Shown: positions 10,294-20,649 of the stretch, piece by piece
Layout of the letters: every line of letters starts with the position of its first letter
Position numbering within the stretch: position 1 is the first letter of the stretch
NCBI GenBank assembly: GCA_963717155.1
Contig: OY970326.1
Span: 2,108,001 to 2,172,000 of the forward strand
Direction: 5' to 3'
Source: G963717155 sp963717155
Lineage (GTDB): Bacteria; Actinomycetota; Thermoleophilia; Gaiellales; JALYLC01
Length of the DNA stretch: 64,000 nt
Notes under the pieces: model-generated
The model's input: the letters and a program-made list of their open reading frames with translations, nothing else
Database searches by the model: none
What the model was told of the DNA's origin: nothing
Made by a program: the position numbers and the translations under genes

Positions 10294-10923
10294 TTAGCAG
10301 TCTACGAGGAGCGCGAGGATCTCGGCCTCGGACAGCGCCCCCTCGCGCAGCACCACGGGATCGCGGCCCGTAAGATCGATCACGGTGGAGGGCTTGCCGA
10401 TCGGCGTCGGCCCGCCGTCGATCGCCACGGCGACCTTCGAGAGGATCGCCTCCGGCACCTCGGCGAGCGAGGCCGGATCCGGCTCGCCCGGCAGGTTCGC
10501 GGACGTTGCCGCGATCGCTCCGATCCGATCGATCGCCTCGGCGATCGACGGCGGCAGCACCGGCACGCGCAGGCCGATCCGCGAGGGGTCGGGCCCGCAC
10601 AGCCAGCGGAACCGTCGTCCGGGGTTCGGCACGACGACGGTCACGGGACCCGGAAGCAGCCGGCGGGCCCGCACGCCTGCACGCCCGAACAGCTCGGGCA
10701 GGACGGTCGCGAACACCGTGTCGAGCGAGGCCGCGACGACGCTCGTCGGCTTCGTCAGGTCGCGCTCCTTGATCCGCAGCGTCCGCTCGCACGCGTCCGG
10801 CAGGTGTGCGGCGCACGCGAGCCCGTACACCGTGTCGGTGGGGACAACCGTCGCCCGGCCGGCCGCGAGCGCAGCGACGAACGGGTCGAGATCGTCCTCC
10901 GGCGTCAGACGGAGCGGCGTCAT
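10294..10923 (-). CDS. L-threonylcarbamoyladenylate synthase (Sua5/YrdC/TsaC)
   Basis: Makes threonylcarbamoyl-AMP from Thr, bicarbonate and ATP for the t6A modification at tRNA position 37. The 209-residue protein is a single YrdC domain without the C-terminal Sua5 domain. Seen motifs are PTDTVYGLAC, the KERDLTKP Lys/Arg motif, and TSANLPGEPDP near the end of the domain. ATG at 10921-10923 overlaps the amidase stop as ATGA, so translation is probably coupled. It follows prfA and prmC as in many Gram-positive bacteria. Confidence 0.92.
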   Translation of the reverse strand: MTPLRLTPEDDLDPFVAALAAGRATVVPTDTVYGLACAAHLPDACERTLRIKERDLTKPTSVVAASLDTVFATVLPELFGRAGVRARRLLPGPVTVVVPNPGRRFRWLCGPDPSRIGLRVPVLPPSIAEAIDRIGAIAATSANLPGEPDPASLAEVPEAILSKVAVAIDGGPTPIGKPSTVIDLTGRDPVVLREGALSEAEILALLVDC

Positions 10924-11669
10924 TCCGCGAGAAAGCGGGCGAGTCCGAGCGCGATGCCTCGCGCGATCCGCTGACGCACGGCGGGCTGCTCGAGCCGGGC
11001 CGCCTCGGCCGGGTTCCGCATGTTGGCGGTCTCGAGCAGCACCTTCGGCACATGCGACCAGTCGAGGCCGCCGTAGTAGCTGGAGCGGTACACGCCGTTC
11101 GAGCCGAGGTAGGTCGACGGCGAGATCCCGGTCGCGAGCGGATACTCGGCCCTGATCGCCGCTGCGAGCCGCACATCTGCGGCGACCATCGCAGCAGTCA
11201 GGCCCGTGTGCGGGATGGGTCCCCGCGGTGCGATCGACGCGAACCCGTGACCGCTCGAAGGGCCGCCGTCGGCATGGATCGAGATCGCGACCGCGGCGTT
11301 CGCGCGATTGCCGATCGCGGCGCGCTCGGTGATGCATGGCCCCCACGCCGGGCTCGTAGCGGTATGGGTCAGCACGACGTGCGCGCCCGCGGCTCGCAGG
11401 ATGGCCGTGAGGCGAGCCGAGACGTCGAGCGTGTAGCGCGCCTCCGTGTACCCGCCGGGCGTCGCGGTACCCGTGGTGTCGCAGGGCTTCGTGCCGAGTC
11501 CGTAGTCGACCGCCCGGTTGATCTCGGTCGGATACGCGCCGTCACCCGGGTTGTGACCGGGGTCGATGACCACGGTCTGACCGCGGAGCGACGCCAGCGG
11601 CGCCGACGCCTGCGCCCCGGGTACGAGGACCGCGGCGAGCAAGACGACGGACAGGGCGAGGATGCGCAC
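10920..11669 (-). CDS. secreted N-acetylmuramoyl-L-alanine amidase (Amidase_3)
   Basis: Zinc amidase that cuts the bond between MurNAc and the stem peptide. The 249 residues begin with a signal peptide (LALSVVLLAAVLVPGAQA), so the enzyme acts outside the cell. Zinc ligands are visible as His in DPGHNPG, Glu in YTEARYTLD, and His in SIHADGG; the catalytic Glu is in LLETANMRN. The start is GTG at 11667-11669. Its place between prmC and the sua5-type gene, inside a translation-related operon, is unusual and may be an insertion in this lineage. Confidence 0.9.
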   Translation of the reverse strand: MRILALSVVLLAAVLVPGAQASAPLASLRGQTVVIDPGHNPGDGAYPTEINRAVDYGLGTKPCDTTGTATPGGYTEARYTLDVSARLTAILRAAGAHVVLTHTATSPAWGPCITERAAIGNRANAAVAISIHADGGPSSGHGFASIAPRGPIPHTGLTAAMVAADVRLAAAIRAEYPLATGISPSTYLGSNGVYRSSYYGGLDWSHVPKVLLETANMRNPAEAARLEQPAVRQRIARGIALGLARFLAE

Positions 11670-11679
11670 GGCGCGCAGC

Positions 11680-12524
11680 CTAGGACACCACCCGCTCGGC
11701 GAAGGCGAGCCGCTCGACCCCGGCGAGATCGGGCTCGGAAACCGCCCGTACGAGCCCGGCGCCAAGCAGGCGCTCGATCGCCCACGGCGCCTGCCCGATT
11801 CCGACCTCGAGCGCGACGATACCGCCCGGCGCGAGCACTGACGCGACTCCGTCGAGCAGCCGATCGATCAGCGCGCGACCGCGGTCCGGAGCGAACACCG
11901 CGAGCGCCGGCTCGAACTCCGACACCTCCGGGTCCACGGGATCGCCCTCGGCGACGTAAGGCAGGTTCGCGATCACGAGCTCGAAGGTCGCGTCGGAGAC
12001 GGGCTCGAGCAGGTCGCCCCGACGCCAGTCGATCGCGACGTCGTGCGCGGCGGCGTTCTCACGCGCGAGGGCGAGTGCGTCCTCGGAGACGTCGGTCGCC
12101 GTGACGACCGCGTCGGGTCGCTCCACGGCGATCGAGATCGCGATCGCGCCGCTGCCCGTGCCGACGTCGAGCACGCGCGGCGCGGCCGCCTCACGGATGC
12201 GCTCCAGCGACCGCTCGACGAGCCACTCGGTCTCGGGCCGGGGTACCAGCACGCGGTCGTCGACCGCGAGCTCGAGCCCGCGGAAGCTCCAGCTCCCGAG
12301 CACGTACGCGAGAGGCTCACGGCGCCCACGCCGGCGCAGCAGCTCGCGGAAGCGCGCGACCTCGTCGGGCACGAGCGGGCGCTCGAGATCGAGGTACAGG
12401 TCGAGGCGCCGGAGCCCGAGGGCGTGGGCGAGCAGGCGGTCGGCGTCGAGGCGCGGGGAGCGCACACCCCTGTCCGCGAGCCAGTCGGCCGCCTGGCCGA
12501 CGAGCTCGCGCACGGTCGGGAGCG

Positions 12525-12528
<4 letters not shown>
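11680..12528 (-). CDS. prmC: peptide chain release factor N5-glutamine methyltransferase
   Basis: Methylates the Gln of the GGQ motif in release factors, using S-adenosylmethionine. The 282 residues include the helical N-terminal domain and a Rossmann fold with the SAM motif VLDVGTGSGAIAI. The catalytic NPPY motif reads NLPY (IANLPYVAEG), so the second residue is Leu rather than Pro. It overlaps prfA, its substrate gene, by 4 nt, which supports the assignment and implies coupled expression. Confidence 0.94.
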
Positions 12529-13595
<1,067 letters not shown>

Positions 13596-13605
13596 GCGAG
13601 CCAGT

Positions 13606-15552
13606 CTAGAGCGGGCCGCACCCGAACCGCTCGAGCCAGCCGAGCGTCCGCTCGAGCATGTCGATCCGGCGATCGGGCCGGCCGATCGCCTGCATCAGGT
13701 GCGACTCCTCTGGATACAGGACGTACTCGACCTCGCGTCGTCGAGCCCGGAGCGCACTGAAGAGCTGCTCGTTGTCGGCGGGCGGGCAGCGCAGGTCGGC
13801 CTCTCCCTGCAGGAGGAGGAGCGGCGTGTGAATGCGGTCGGCGAAGGCGAGCGGCGACTGCGCCCACATGCGCTCGGCGTCGTCAGGGGGCCATTCCCAG
13901 CCGAGCCGCGGCGTCCACAGCACCCCGAGGTCGCAGTTCGCCGCTGCCGACAGCTGGTTCGACACCCCGTTCGCCGAGACGGCCGCCCGGAAGCGATCGG
14001 TGTGCCCGACCAGCCAGCTCGTCATGAACCCGCCGTAGCTCAGGCCGAACACGGCGAGGCGCTCGGGATCTGCGAGGCCCTGCTCGACCGCCCAGTCGCA
14101 GACCGCGAGCTGGTCCTCGGCGTCGGCTCCGCCCCACGCCCCCGCGATCGCCTCGAGCCATGCGCGGCCATACGATCCGGAGCCCCGCGGGTCCGGGCGG
14201 AGCACGCGATATCCGTGGTCGACCAGTGCCAGATCGGGCAGCCAGGGAAGCGGGCCCCAGGAGCCGCCGGGGCCGCCGTTGATCGAGAGCACCGTGGGCA
14301 GCGGCCCGTCCGCGCCCGCTGGCGAGTGCACCCACGTGTGGATCGGCCCCGCGGGGCCCGGGACGTCGACCTCGTCGGTGCGGATCGCCGCGAGCGGCGC
14401 GGCCCAGGCCGAGCCGTGCCGCGTCAGGCGGCGCCGCGCGCCTGCCTCCACGATCTCGATCTCGGCCGCGCCTGCGTCGCCCGCCGCGAGCAGCACCAGC
14501 GAGCCGGCGCCGGCGACCGAGCGGTGGAAGGGCGCGTCGGTGCCTGCGAGGGCCACCGGCGCGCCCGATAGCGGGAACCGCCAGACGGACGTCGCCCCTC
14601 GCTCGGTGACCTGGCACAGGACCGCGTCGGTGCCATCCCACGCGAGCGCGTCCCCTCCATCGCGCTGCCAGTCGTACAAATCGGAGCTGCCGCTCGGCCC
14701 CGGGTACAGGTGTCGTTCGGGCGCGAGATCCCGGGCGCCGCCGCCGCTCGCCGGCACCACCCACACCGACTCCGACGTGCCCCATGGCTCGCCCCACGCG
14801 TCGAACCCGCGGAATGCGATGTGCCTCCCGTCCGGCGACCATGCCGGCGTACGACAGCCGCCCGCCAGTGACGCGACCTCCAGCGGCGTCTCGCGGCCGG
14901 CCGCGTCGATCGTGAAGATCCGCGCCCGTCCGCGGAGGTCGGCGTCGGGATCGGGATCCGTCACGTAGGCGACACGCCGCCCGTCGGGCGACCAGATCGC
15001 CCCGGCGACCGACTGGTCACCAGCCACGATCCGTCGCGCCCTCGCGCCTGACCCGGCAGGCGCGACCCACAGGTGCGCATGCCGGTCGACGATGCCCGAG
15101 CCGTCGAGCCGCCAGTCGACCCGTCGCAGTACCCGAGCCCGCGGATCTCGCCCCTCGACGAGAGGCCCCACGGCAAACCGCGCCTCCGGGGCGGGTCCGG
15201 TGAGCAGCAGTCGGCGCCCGTCAGCCGACAGCGCGAACGCGTCGACTCCGTGCGCGAGCGACGTCAGACGCTCGGGCTCGCCGCCCGACACGGCGACGCG
15301 ATGCACCTGCCGCTCGCGGAGGAACAGCACGTGCGCGCCGTCCGGTGCGAAGGCCGGCGTGCTGTCGTCGACCGGACCGAGCGTGAGCCCGCGCGGTCGT
15401 CCACCGGTCGTCGCGACCAGCCAGAGCCGCGTCCGATAGGCGTTCCCCTCGACGGTTCGCCGGGTGTAGGCGACGAGGGAGCCGTCGCGCGACACGGCGG
15501 GATCTCCGAGTGCGACCTGGCTCCGGATCACGCGCGAGGTCGCGAGCGGCAT
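13606..15552 (-). CDS. S9 family prolyl oligopeptidase-like peptidase
   Basis: Serine peptidase of the acylaminoacyl/dipeptidyl peptidase type, 648 residues. The N-terminal 370 residues form a TolB/PD40-type beta-propeller with repeated SPDGRRVAY-like blades. The C-terminal alpha/beta hydrolase has the nucleophile in FGLSYGGFMTSW, Asp in QGEADLRCPP and His in EESHLMQA. No signal peptide is seen, so it is probably cytoplasmic. The ATG at 15550-15552 has TATCCT 8 nt upstream (leaderless pattern). It ends 10 nt before prfA but has its own promoter signal. Confidence 0.9.
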   Translation of the reverse strand: MPLATSRVIRSQVALGDPAVSRDGSLVAYTRRTVEGNAYRTRLWLVATTGGRPRGLTLGPVDDSTPAFAPDGAHVLFLRERQVHRVAVSGGEPERLTSLAHGVDAFALSADGRRLLLTGPAPEARFAVGPLVEGRDPRARVLRRVDWRLDGSGIVDRHAHLWVAPAGSGARARRIVAGDQSVAGAIWSPDGRRVAYVTDPDPDADLRGRARIFTIDAAGRETPLEVASLAGGCRTPAWSPDGRHIAFRGFDAWGEPWGTSESVWVVPASGGGARDLAPERHLYPGPSGSSDLYDWQRDGGDALAWDGTDAVLCQVTERGATSVWRFPLSGAPVALAGTDAPFHRSVAGAGSLVLLAAGDAGAAEIEIVEAGARRRLTRHGSAWAAPLAAIRTDEVDVPGPAGPIHTWVHSPAGADGPLPTVLSINGGPGGSWGPLPWLPDLALVDHGYRVLRPDPRGSGSYGRAWLEAIAGAWGGADAEDQLAVCDWAVEQGLADPERLAVFGLSYGGFMTSWLVGHTDRFRAAVSANGVSNQLSAAANCDLGVLWTPRLGWEWPPDDAERMWAQSPLAFADRIHTPLLLLQGEADLRCPPADNEQLFSALRARRREVEYVLYPEESHLMQAIGRPDRRIDMLERTLGWLERFGCGPL

Positions 15553-15574
15553 CGATGCGGAGGATACTTCGCAT

Positions 15575-15931
15575 ATGAGCCTGCTCATCGCCGTCCTGCT
15601 CGCCTGGTTCGTGCTCCCATCTCCCTGGGGAGTGATCGTCGTGATCGGAGCGATCGGGCTCGAGATCGTCGAGATCACCTGGGGGCTGCGGCTCGCGCGG
15701 CGGCGCTCCTCCGTCGGCGTGCAGGCCCTCGTCGGCAAGCACGCCGAGGCAGCAACCGACCTCGACCCCGTCGGCCAGGTGCTGTTGCAGGGCGAGCGCT
15801 GGCGCGCGCGGTCGACGCGCGCAGTCGAAACCGGCACCACCGTCGAGGTGCTCGCCGTCAACGGCCTCGAGCTCTCGGTCGCGCCGGTGGTCGCGAAGCC
15901 ACCGACGCCCCCGGGTATGGCTAGGCCATGA
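15575..15931 (+). CDS. NfeD-like membrane protein
   Basis: A 118-residue protein with two N-terminal hydrophobic helices (residues 2-31), then a soluble region containing GVQALVGKHAEA and TVEVLAVNGLELSV, the pattern of the NfeD C-terminal OB-fold domain. NfeD proteins usually pair with stomatin-like proteins in membrane quality control; no partner gene is nearby. ATG 15575 follows GGAGGA at 15559-15564. The gene diverges from the S9 peptidase and its last 11 nt overlap the end of the DUF1385 gene. Confidence 0.7.
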   Translation: MSLLIAVLLAWFVLPSPWGVIVVIGAIGLEIVEITWGLRLARRRSSVGVQALVGKHAEAATDLDPVGQVLLQGERWRARSTRAVETGTTVEVLAVNGLELSVAPVVAKPPTPPGMARP

Positions 15932-16835
15932 CCTCGACGCGTTCGGCAGCGACGCTGCGGTGCACTTCCTCGAGGTGCAACACGCGCTCGAGCGCAGCGA
16001 TCGCGACCGCGATCTGCTCGAGGTTCGGCGGCCGCGTCGTGAGGCGCTGAAGCCACAGGCCGGGAGCGAGGACGGCACGGACGTAGGTGTTCTCCGCGTG
16101 CTTCCCGGCGAACCGGATGAGCTCGTATGCGATGCCCGCAATCAGCGGCAGAAGCAGCACGCGGGATGCGATCAGCCACGGCAGCGGCGGCCGTCCCAGC
16201 GCTCCGAAGACGACGATCGCCACGACCATCACCCACAGCAGGAACGCGGTGCCGCAGCGCACGTGGATCAGGCTGTACTTCTGCACGGTCTCGGGCTCGA
16301 GATCGGCCCCGGCCTCGAACGCGTTGATCGCCTTGTGCTCCGCAGCGTGGTACTCGAAAACGCGCCGGAGGTCGGGCAGCAGCGAGATCAGCGCGAGGTA
16401 GGCGACGAGCAGCGCAACCCGCAGCCCGCCCTCGATCAGCACGAAGAAGATGCTGTTCTTCACACCGATCCACTCGGTCAGGAGCGCGGGCGACACCTTG
16501 AAGACGAGCACCGTGAACAGGATCGCGGCGGCGAAGCTGCCGATGATGTAGCCCCGTCCGATGCCCTCCGAGGCGTCTTCCTCGCCCTCGTCGGTGGTCG
16601 CGAAGTTCGCCGAGATGGCGAGCGCCTTGAAGCCGATCGTGAGCGACTCGCCGAGCGCGACGATGCCGCGGATGATCGGCAGACGCAACCAGCGCCGCCT
16701 TACGGCGACGCTGGCAACGTCGTGCACGATCTCGGAGATGCGCCCGTCAGGCCGGCGCACAGCGACGGCCCATGACGACGGGCCTCGCATCATCACGCCT
16801 TCGAGTACGGCCTGTCCGCCGATCGACGCCGCCAT
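15921..16835 (-). CDS. DUF1385 membrane protein (YqhQ family)
   Basis: A 304-residue protein with the family signature IGGQAVLEGVMMRGP at its N-terminus, followed by four or five transmembrane helices and the conserved FEYHAAEHKAINAFE. The molecular role of DUF1385 is not established here. A GGAAGG ribosome binding site precedes the ATG. It lies 15 nt downstream of rpmE, and the rpmE-DUF1385-prfA order is common in Gram-positive genomes. Confidence 0.9.
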   Translation of the reverse strand: MAASIGGQAVLEGVMMRGPSSWAVAVRRPDGRISEIVHDVASVAVRRRWLRLPIIRGIVALGESLTIGFKALAISANFATTDEGEEDASEGIGRGYIIGSFAAAILFTVLVFKVSPALLTEWIGVKNSIFFVLIEGGLRVALLVAYLALISLLPDLRRVFEYHAAEHKAINAFEAGADLEPETVQKYSLIHVRCGTAFLLWVMVVAIVVFGALGRPPLPWLIASRVLLLPLIAGIAYELIRFAGKHAENTYVRAVLAPGLWLQRLTTRPPNLEQIAVAIAALERVLHLEEVHRSVAAERVEVMA

Positions 16836-16850
16836 CGAAGGCCTTCCGAC

Positions 16851-17066
16851 CTACGCCTGGTCGCCGGCGGCCCTGGCCTGCCGGCGGCGGAAGCGCTCGA
16901 CGCGTCCGCCCGTGTCGACGAGCTTCTGCTTCCCCGTGTAGAAGGGGTGGCACTCGGCGCAGATCTCGACGTGGATGTCGCCCTTGGTCGAGCGAGTCTG
17001 GAACTCGTTGCCGCACGAGCAATGAACGGTCGCGAGCTCGTATGTGGGGTGAATATCAGTCTTCAT
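16851..17066 (-). CDS. rpmE: 50S ribosomal protein L31
   Basis: Large-subunit ribosomal protein, 71 residues. It is the zinc-binding (C+) form: Cys16, Cys18, Cys36 and Cys39 form the ligand set in HCSCG and ICAECHPFYTGKQ. The C-terminal extension is Arg/Ala-rich. ATG at 17064-17066 is preferred to the upstream TTG because the family starts MK-DIHP. It leads the rpmE-DUF1385 pair. Confidence 0.97.
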   Translation of the reverse strand: MKTDIHPTYELATVHCSCGNEFQTRSTKGDIHVEICAECHPFYTGKQKLVDTGGRVERFRRRQARAAGDQA

Positions 17067-17096
17067 CAATGAGCTTTCGTCGGTCGTGTTAGAGCC

Positions 17097-18164
17097 TCAG
17101 GGTACCACGGCGCCTCGTCTCGAACCGAGCGCCGAACGGCCGCCGGCGATCGCGCGCTCGAGGCCGTCGTCGTCGATGTCGAGGTGCGTCACCAGCCGCA
17201 GCGCACGCGCGTCGAGGGGCCCGCTCAGCACCCCCTCGGCGGCGAGGTCGGCGATCACGCCCTCGATCGGCTCGTCGTATCGGAGGTGGGCCACGACCAT
17301 GTTCGTCTCGACGGCGAGCGGGTCGACCGAGACGCGGTCGCACCCGACGAGCCCTTCCGCGAGCTCTCTCGCACGGCGATGATCGTCGGCGAGGCGGGCG
17401 ACGTGATGGTCGAGCGCGTAGATGCCCGCGGCGGCCAGCACTCCTGCCTGACGCCATCCCCCGCCGAGCAGCTTCCGCAGGCGATGTGCCTTCGCGACGT
17501 GCGTCGCCGAGCCGCAGAGCATCGACCCGACCGGAGCGCCGAGCCCCTTGCTCAGGCAGAACTGCATCGTGTCGGCGCTTGCCGCGAAGGCGCTGAGCGG
17601 CGCGCCCGCAGCGACGACGGCGTTGAACAGTCGCGCGCCATCGAGATGCACCGCGAGCCCAAGCCGTCGAGCCTCACCCGCCATGGCCGCGAGCTCGTCG
17701 ACTCCGATCACGCTGCCGCCACCCATCATGAACGTGTTCTCGACGCACAGGAGTCGCGGGACCGGGTTGTGCACGTCGGCCGGATCGGCCGGCATCGCAG
17801 CCGCGAGCGTCGCTGCCTCGATGCGGCCTGCCGGGCCATCGAGCGTCCGGGTGACGACGCCCCAGAGCGCGGAGGCGGCTCCGGCCTCCTGCGTGAGGAT
17901 GTGCGAGTCGCGGTGGCCGTAGAGCTCGTCGCCCTGACCGGCGTGTACGCGGATCCCGAGCTGGTTGGCCATCGTGCCGGACGCGACGAACAGCGCAGCC
18001 TCCATGCCGGCGAGCTCGGCGACGCGCCGCTCGAGCTCGATCACGGTGGGATCGTCGCCGTACACATCGTCGCCGACAACGGCCGTCGCCATCGCCTCGC
18101 GCATCCCGGACGTCGGGCGCGTGACCGTGTCCGACCGAAGATCGACCGGAGCCTTTGTCGTCAC
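17097..18164 (-). CDS. ltaE: low-specificity L-threonine aldolase
   Basis: PLP enzyme that splits L-threonine or allo-threonine into glycine and acetaldehyde. The 355 residues start with VDLRSDTVTRPT, a family hallmark, and show GDDVYGDDPTV, and the Schiff-base Lys in FCLSKGLGAPVGS. The start is GTG at 18162-18164, without a visible Shine-Dalgarno. It stands upstream of rpmE on the same strand with a 30-nt gap and diverges from the ETF-quinone oxidoreductase gene. Glycine produced could feed GlyA, but that link is inference. Confidence 0.93.
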   Translation of the reverse strand: MTTKAPVDLRSDTVTRPTSGMREAMATAVVGDDVYGDDPTVIELERRVAELAGMEAALFVASGTMANQLGIRVHAGQGDELYGHRDSHILTQEAGAASALWGVVTRTLDGPAGRIEAATLAAAMPADPADVHNPVPRLLCVENTFMMGGGSVIGVDELAAMAGEARRLGLAVHLDGARLFNAVVAAGAPLSAFAASADTMQFCLSKGLGAPVGSMLCGSATHVAKAHRLRKLLGGGWRQAGVLAAAGIYALDHHVARLADDHRRARELAEGLVGCDRVSVDPLAVETNMVVAHLRYDEPIEGVIADLAAEGVLSGPLDARALRLVTHLDIDDDGLERAIAGGRSALGSRRGAVVP

Positions 18165-18233
18165 GGCGAACCGCGTCGTGGAGCGGAAATCTGCATGCGA
18201 GCCACGAGGATAGCGACGGATACGATGCGCGCG

Positions 18234-19934
18234 ATGCGCGTCGCCCCGTCCGAGTTCCCGCCTCCGTTCGAGCTCTCGAGCGTCATCGCGGCCCCGGAGG
18301 CGCCGCCCGACGAACGCATCGACGTGGGCGTCGCGATCGTCGGCGGCGGACCGGCAGGACTGGCCGCCGCGATCCGGCTCGGACAGCTACTCGCCGACGA
18401 CCCGGCGACGACCGAGCGCCTCGGCGAGGTGCCGATCGCGCTCCTGGACAAGGGGCGCACGATCGGCTCGCACCAGCTCTCCGGCGCCGTCGTGAACCCG
18501 TCGGCACTGCGAGCGCTGCTTCCCGGCGTGTCGCTCGAGGCGCTGACCAGCTACGGCGAGGTGCGACGCGAGGCAGTGCACTTCCTGCCCGGAAGCACGC
18601 GATCCGTGCGGCTCCCCACCCCTCCCCCGTTCCACAACAAGGGCAACCACGTCTTCTCGCTCGCGCGTCTCGCACGCGCGCTCGCCGAGCAGGCCGAGGA
18701 GCTGGGCGTGATGCTCCTTCCCGAGACCGATGCGCAGGCGCTGCTCGTGGCCGACGACGCCGTCCGCGGCGTTCGCACGGGGGACAAGGGGCGCACGCGC
18801 GACGGCTCGCCGGGCCCGGGCTTCGAGCCGGGCGCGGAGCTCCACGCCGGGACGACCGTGCTCGCGGATGGCGTCCAGGGCCTGCTGACGTCCGCGGCGA
18901 TCGACCGCTTCGGGCTCGAGGGCGACAACCCGCAGGTCTACGCGCTCGGGGTGAAGGAGGTCTGGCGCGTCCCGCGTCCGCTCGACCGCGTCATCCACAC
19001 GCTCGGCTGGCCGCTGCACGCCCGCAAGCGCTACCACGAGTTCGGCGGGTCGTTCATCTACCCGATGGGCACGGAGCACGTCTCGCTCGGCTTCGTCGCG
19101 GGGCTCGACGCGGCGGATGCGACGCTGTCCGTGCACGACCTGCTGCAGGAGCTGAAGACGCACCCGCTGGTGCGCCGGATCCTCGAAGGAGGGGAGCGCG
19201 TCGGCTGGGGCGCCAAGGCGATTCCCGAAGGCGGGTTCTGGTCGCTCCCGGCGAGCGTGTCGCCGCCCGGCGCCGTCATCTGCGGCGACGCGGCGGGGTT
19301 CGTCAACGTGCCGAAGCTCAAGGGCGTGCACTACGCGCTGCGCTCGGGGATGCTGGCCGCGGAGACGATCTACCAGGCGCTGCAGCGACCGGACGCCGAC
19401 CTGGCCGCACCCGGAGCGCTCTCCCTGTACGACTCGCAGGTGCGCGAGAGCGAGATCTGGTCCGATCTGCATCGCGTGCGCAACATGCGGCAGGCCTTCC
19501 AGCATGGCCTCGTGATCGGCGGAGCGCTCGCCGGCGCGATGGACGTCACCCGCGGAGCGCTCCCACCCGGCCGGTTCCGCTCCGAGCCCGACGCGGAGCG
19601 ACAGGTGTTCGACGGCGGGCGTCGCTACCCGGCGCCCGACGGCGTGCTGACGTTCGACAAGCTCTCGAGCGTGTACCTCTCGGGCAACCGCTCGCGCGAC
19701 GATCAGCCCGACCACCTGCGGGTCGCACGCCACGTCCCACGTGTGGTCGGCCTCGCCTGGGCGTCGATGTGCCCGGCGGCCGTGTACGAGGTACCCGATG
19801 AGACCGACGCGGATGGCAACGTCGAGCTGAAGGTCAACCCGTCGAACTGCGTCCAGTGCGGCGCGATCACCGCGAAGGGCGGTCGACTCACGCCGCCCGA
19901 GGGCGGTAGCGGCCCCGAGTACACGCTTACGTGA
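18234..19934 (+). CDS. electron transfer flavoprotein-ubiquinone oxidoreductase (ETF-QO)
   Basis: Membrane-associated flavoprotein that passes electrons from ETF to the quinone pool. About 566 residues. The FAD motif VGGGPAGLAAAIRL is at about 36-49, and the quinone-site region includes KARKRYHEFGGSF-like sequence (read as HARKRYHEFGGSF). The C-terminal ferredoxin region has Cys in MCPAAVYE and Cys539 and Cys542 in NCVQCGAI. The fourth [4Fe-4S] ligand expected at 545 is Ile. TACGAT at 18221-18226 ends 7 nt before ATG 18234, so this leaderless start is preferred over ATG 18225. etfBA lies 1.5 kb downstream on the other strand. Confidence 0.92.
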   Translation: MRVAPSEFPPPFELSSVIAAPEAPPDERIDVGVAIVGGGPAGLAAAIRLGQLLADDPATTERLGEVPIALLDKGRTIGSHQLSGAVVNPSALRALLPGVSLEALTSYGEVRREAVHFLPGSTRSVRLPTPPPFHNKGNHVFSLARLARALAEQAEELGVMLLPETDAQALLVADDAVRGVRTGDKGRTRDGSPGPGFEPGAELHAGTTVLADGVQGLLTSAAIDRFGLEGDNPQVYALGVKEVWRVPRPLDRVIHTLGWPLHARKRYHEFGGSFIYPMGTEHVSLGFVAGLDAADATLSVHDLLQELKTHPLVRRILEGGERVGWGAKAIPEGGFWSLPASVSPPGAVICGDAAGFVNVPKLKGVHYALRSGMLAAETIYQALQRPDADLAAPGALSLYDSQVRESEIWSDLHRVRNMRQAFQHGLVIGGALAGAMDVTRGALPPGRFRSEPDAERQVFDGGRRYPAPDGVLTFDKLSSVYLSGNRSRDDQPDHLRVARHVPRVVGLAWASMCPAAVYEVPDETDADGNVELKVNPSNCVQCGAITAKGGRLTPPEGGSGPEYTLT

Positions 19935-20617
19935 GCGACGAGCCAGAGCTTCCTCCCGAGGGACTCGTCACGCGGTTCGCACGCGAACACCTGCGGGCAG
20001 GCGATCCGACCGGCTGGTTCGAGCCCGTCTATGCCGCCGCGGCGAACGACTTCAGCGCCGTCCCCTGGGTCGACCTGGCGCCGAACCGCAGCCTCGTGAC
20101 GTGGCTCGAGCGCGAACGTCCCGACGCCGCCGGCAGGCGAGCCGTCGTGTCCGGCTGCGGCGCGGGAGATGACGCCGAGGCGCTGCGCGCGGCGGGCTTC
20201 GACACGATCGGGTTCGACGTCGCGCCGACCGCGATCGAGTGGGCGCAGCGGCGCTTTCCCGACTCGGCCGACCGGTTCGTCGTCGCGGACCTGCTCGCGT
20301 TGCCGCCGGAGCTCGTCGGACGATTCGACCTCGTCTTCGAGGCGTACACGCTGCAGGCGCTGCCCGAGACGGTGCGACCCGAGGCGCTCGCGGGCGTAGC
20401 GTCGCTCGTCGCGCCGGGAGGCACGCTGCTCGTCGTGTGCAACGGCCGCGACCCGGACGGCGACAAGGGACGTCTGCCGTGGCCGCTCACGCACGCCGAG
20501 CTCGGGCGGTTCGAGCAGCACGGGCTCAGCGAGCGGCGATTCGAGGACTTCATGGACGAGGAGGCGCCGCCGAGGAGGCGGTTCCGGGTGGAGTACGTGC
20601 GGCCGAGCGCGGCGTAA
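19931..20617 (+). CDS. SAM-dependent methyltransferase (TPMT-like)
   Basis: A 228-residue class I methyltransferase. The SAM-binding glycine motif is VSGCGAGDDAEALRAAG, followed by FDVAPTAIEWAQRRFP, which resembles the thiopurine S-methyltransferase-like family. The N-terminal WFEPVYAAA and the PWVDLAPN segment also fit that group. GTG 19931 overlaps the ETF-QO stop as GTGA, so the two genes form a coupled pair. Substrate unknown; the link with ETF-QO is only positional. Confidence 0.82.
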   Translation: MSDEPELPPEGLVTRFAREHLRAGDPTGWFEPVYAAAANDFSAVPWVDLAPNRSLVTWLERERPDAAGRRAVVSGCGAGDDAEALRAAGFDTIGFDVAPTAIEWAQRRFPDSADRFVVADLLALPPELVGRFDLVFEAYTLQALPETVRPEALAGVASLVAPGGTLLVVCNGRDPDGDKGRLPWPLTHAELGRFEQHGLSERRFEDFMDEEAPPRRRFRVEYVRPSAA

Positions 20618-20649
20618 CGGTCGCAGGTGGCACTGAACGCGAAGCGCTC

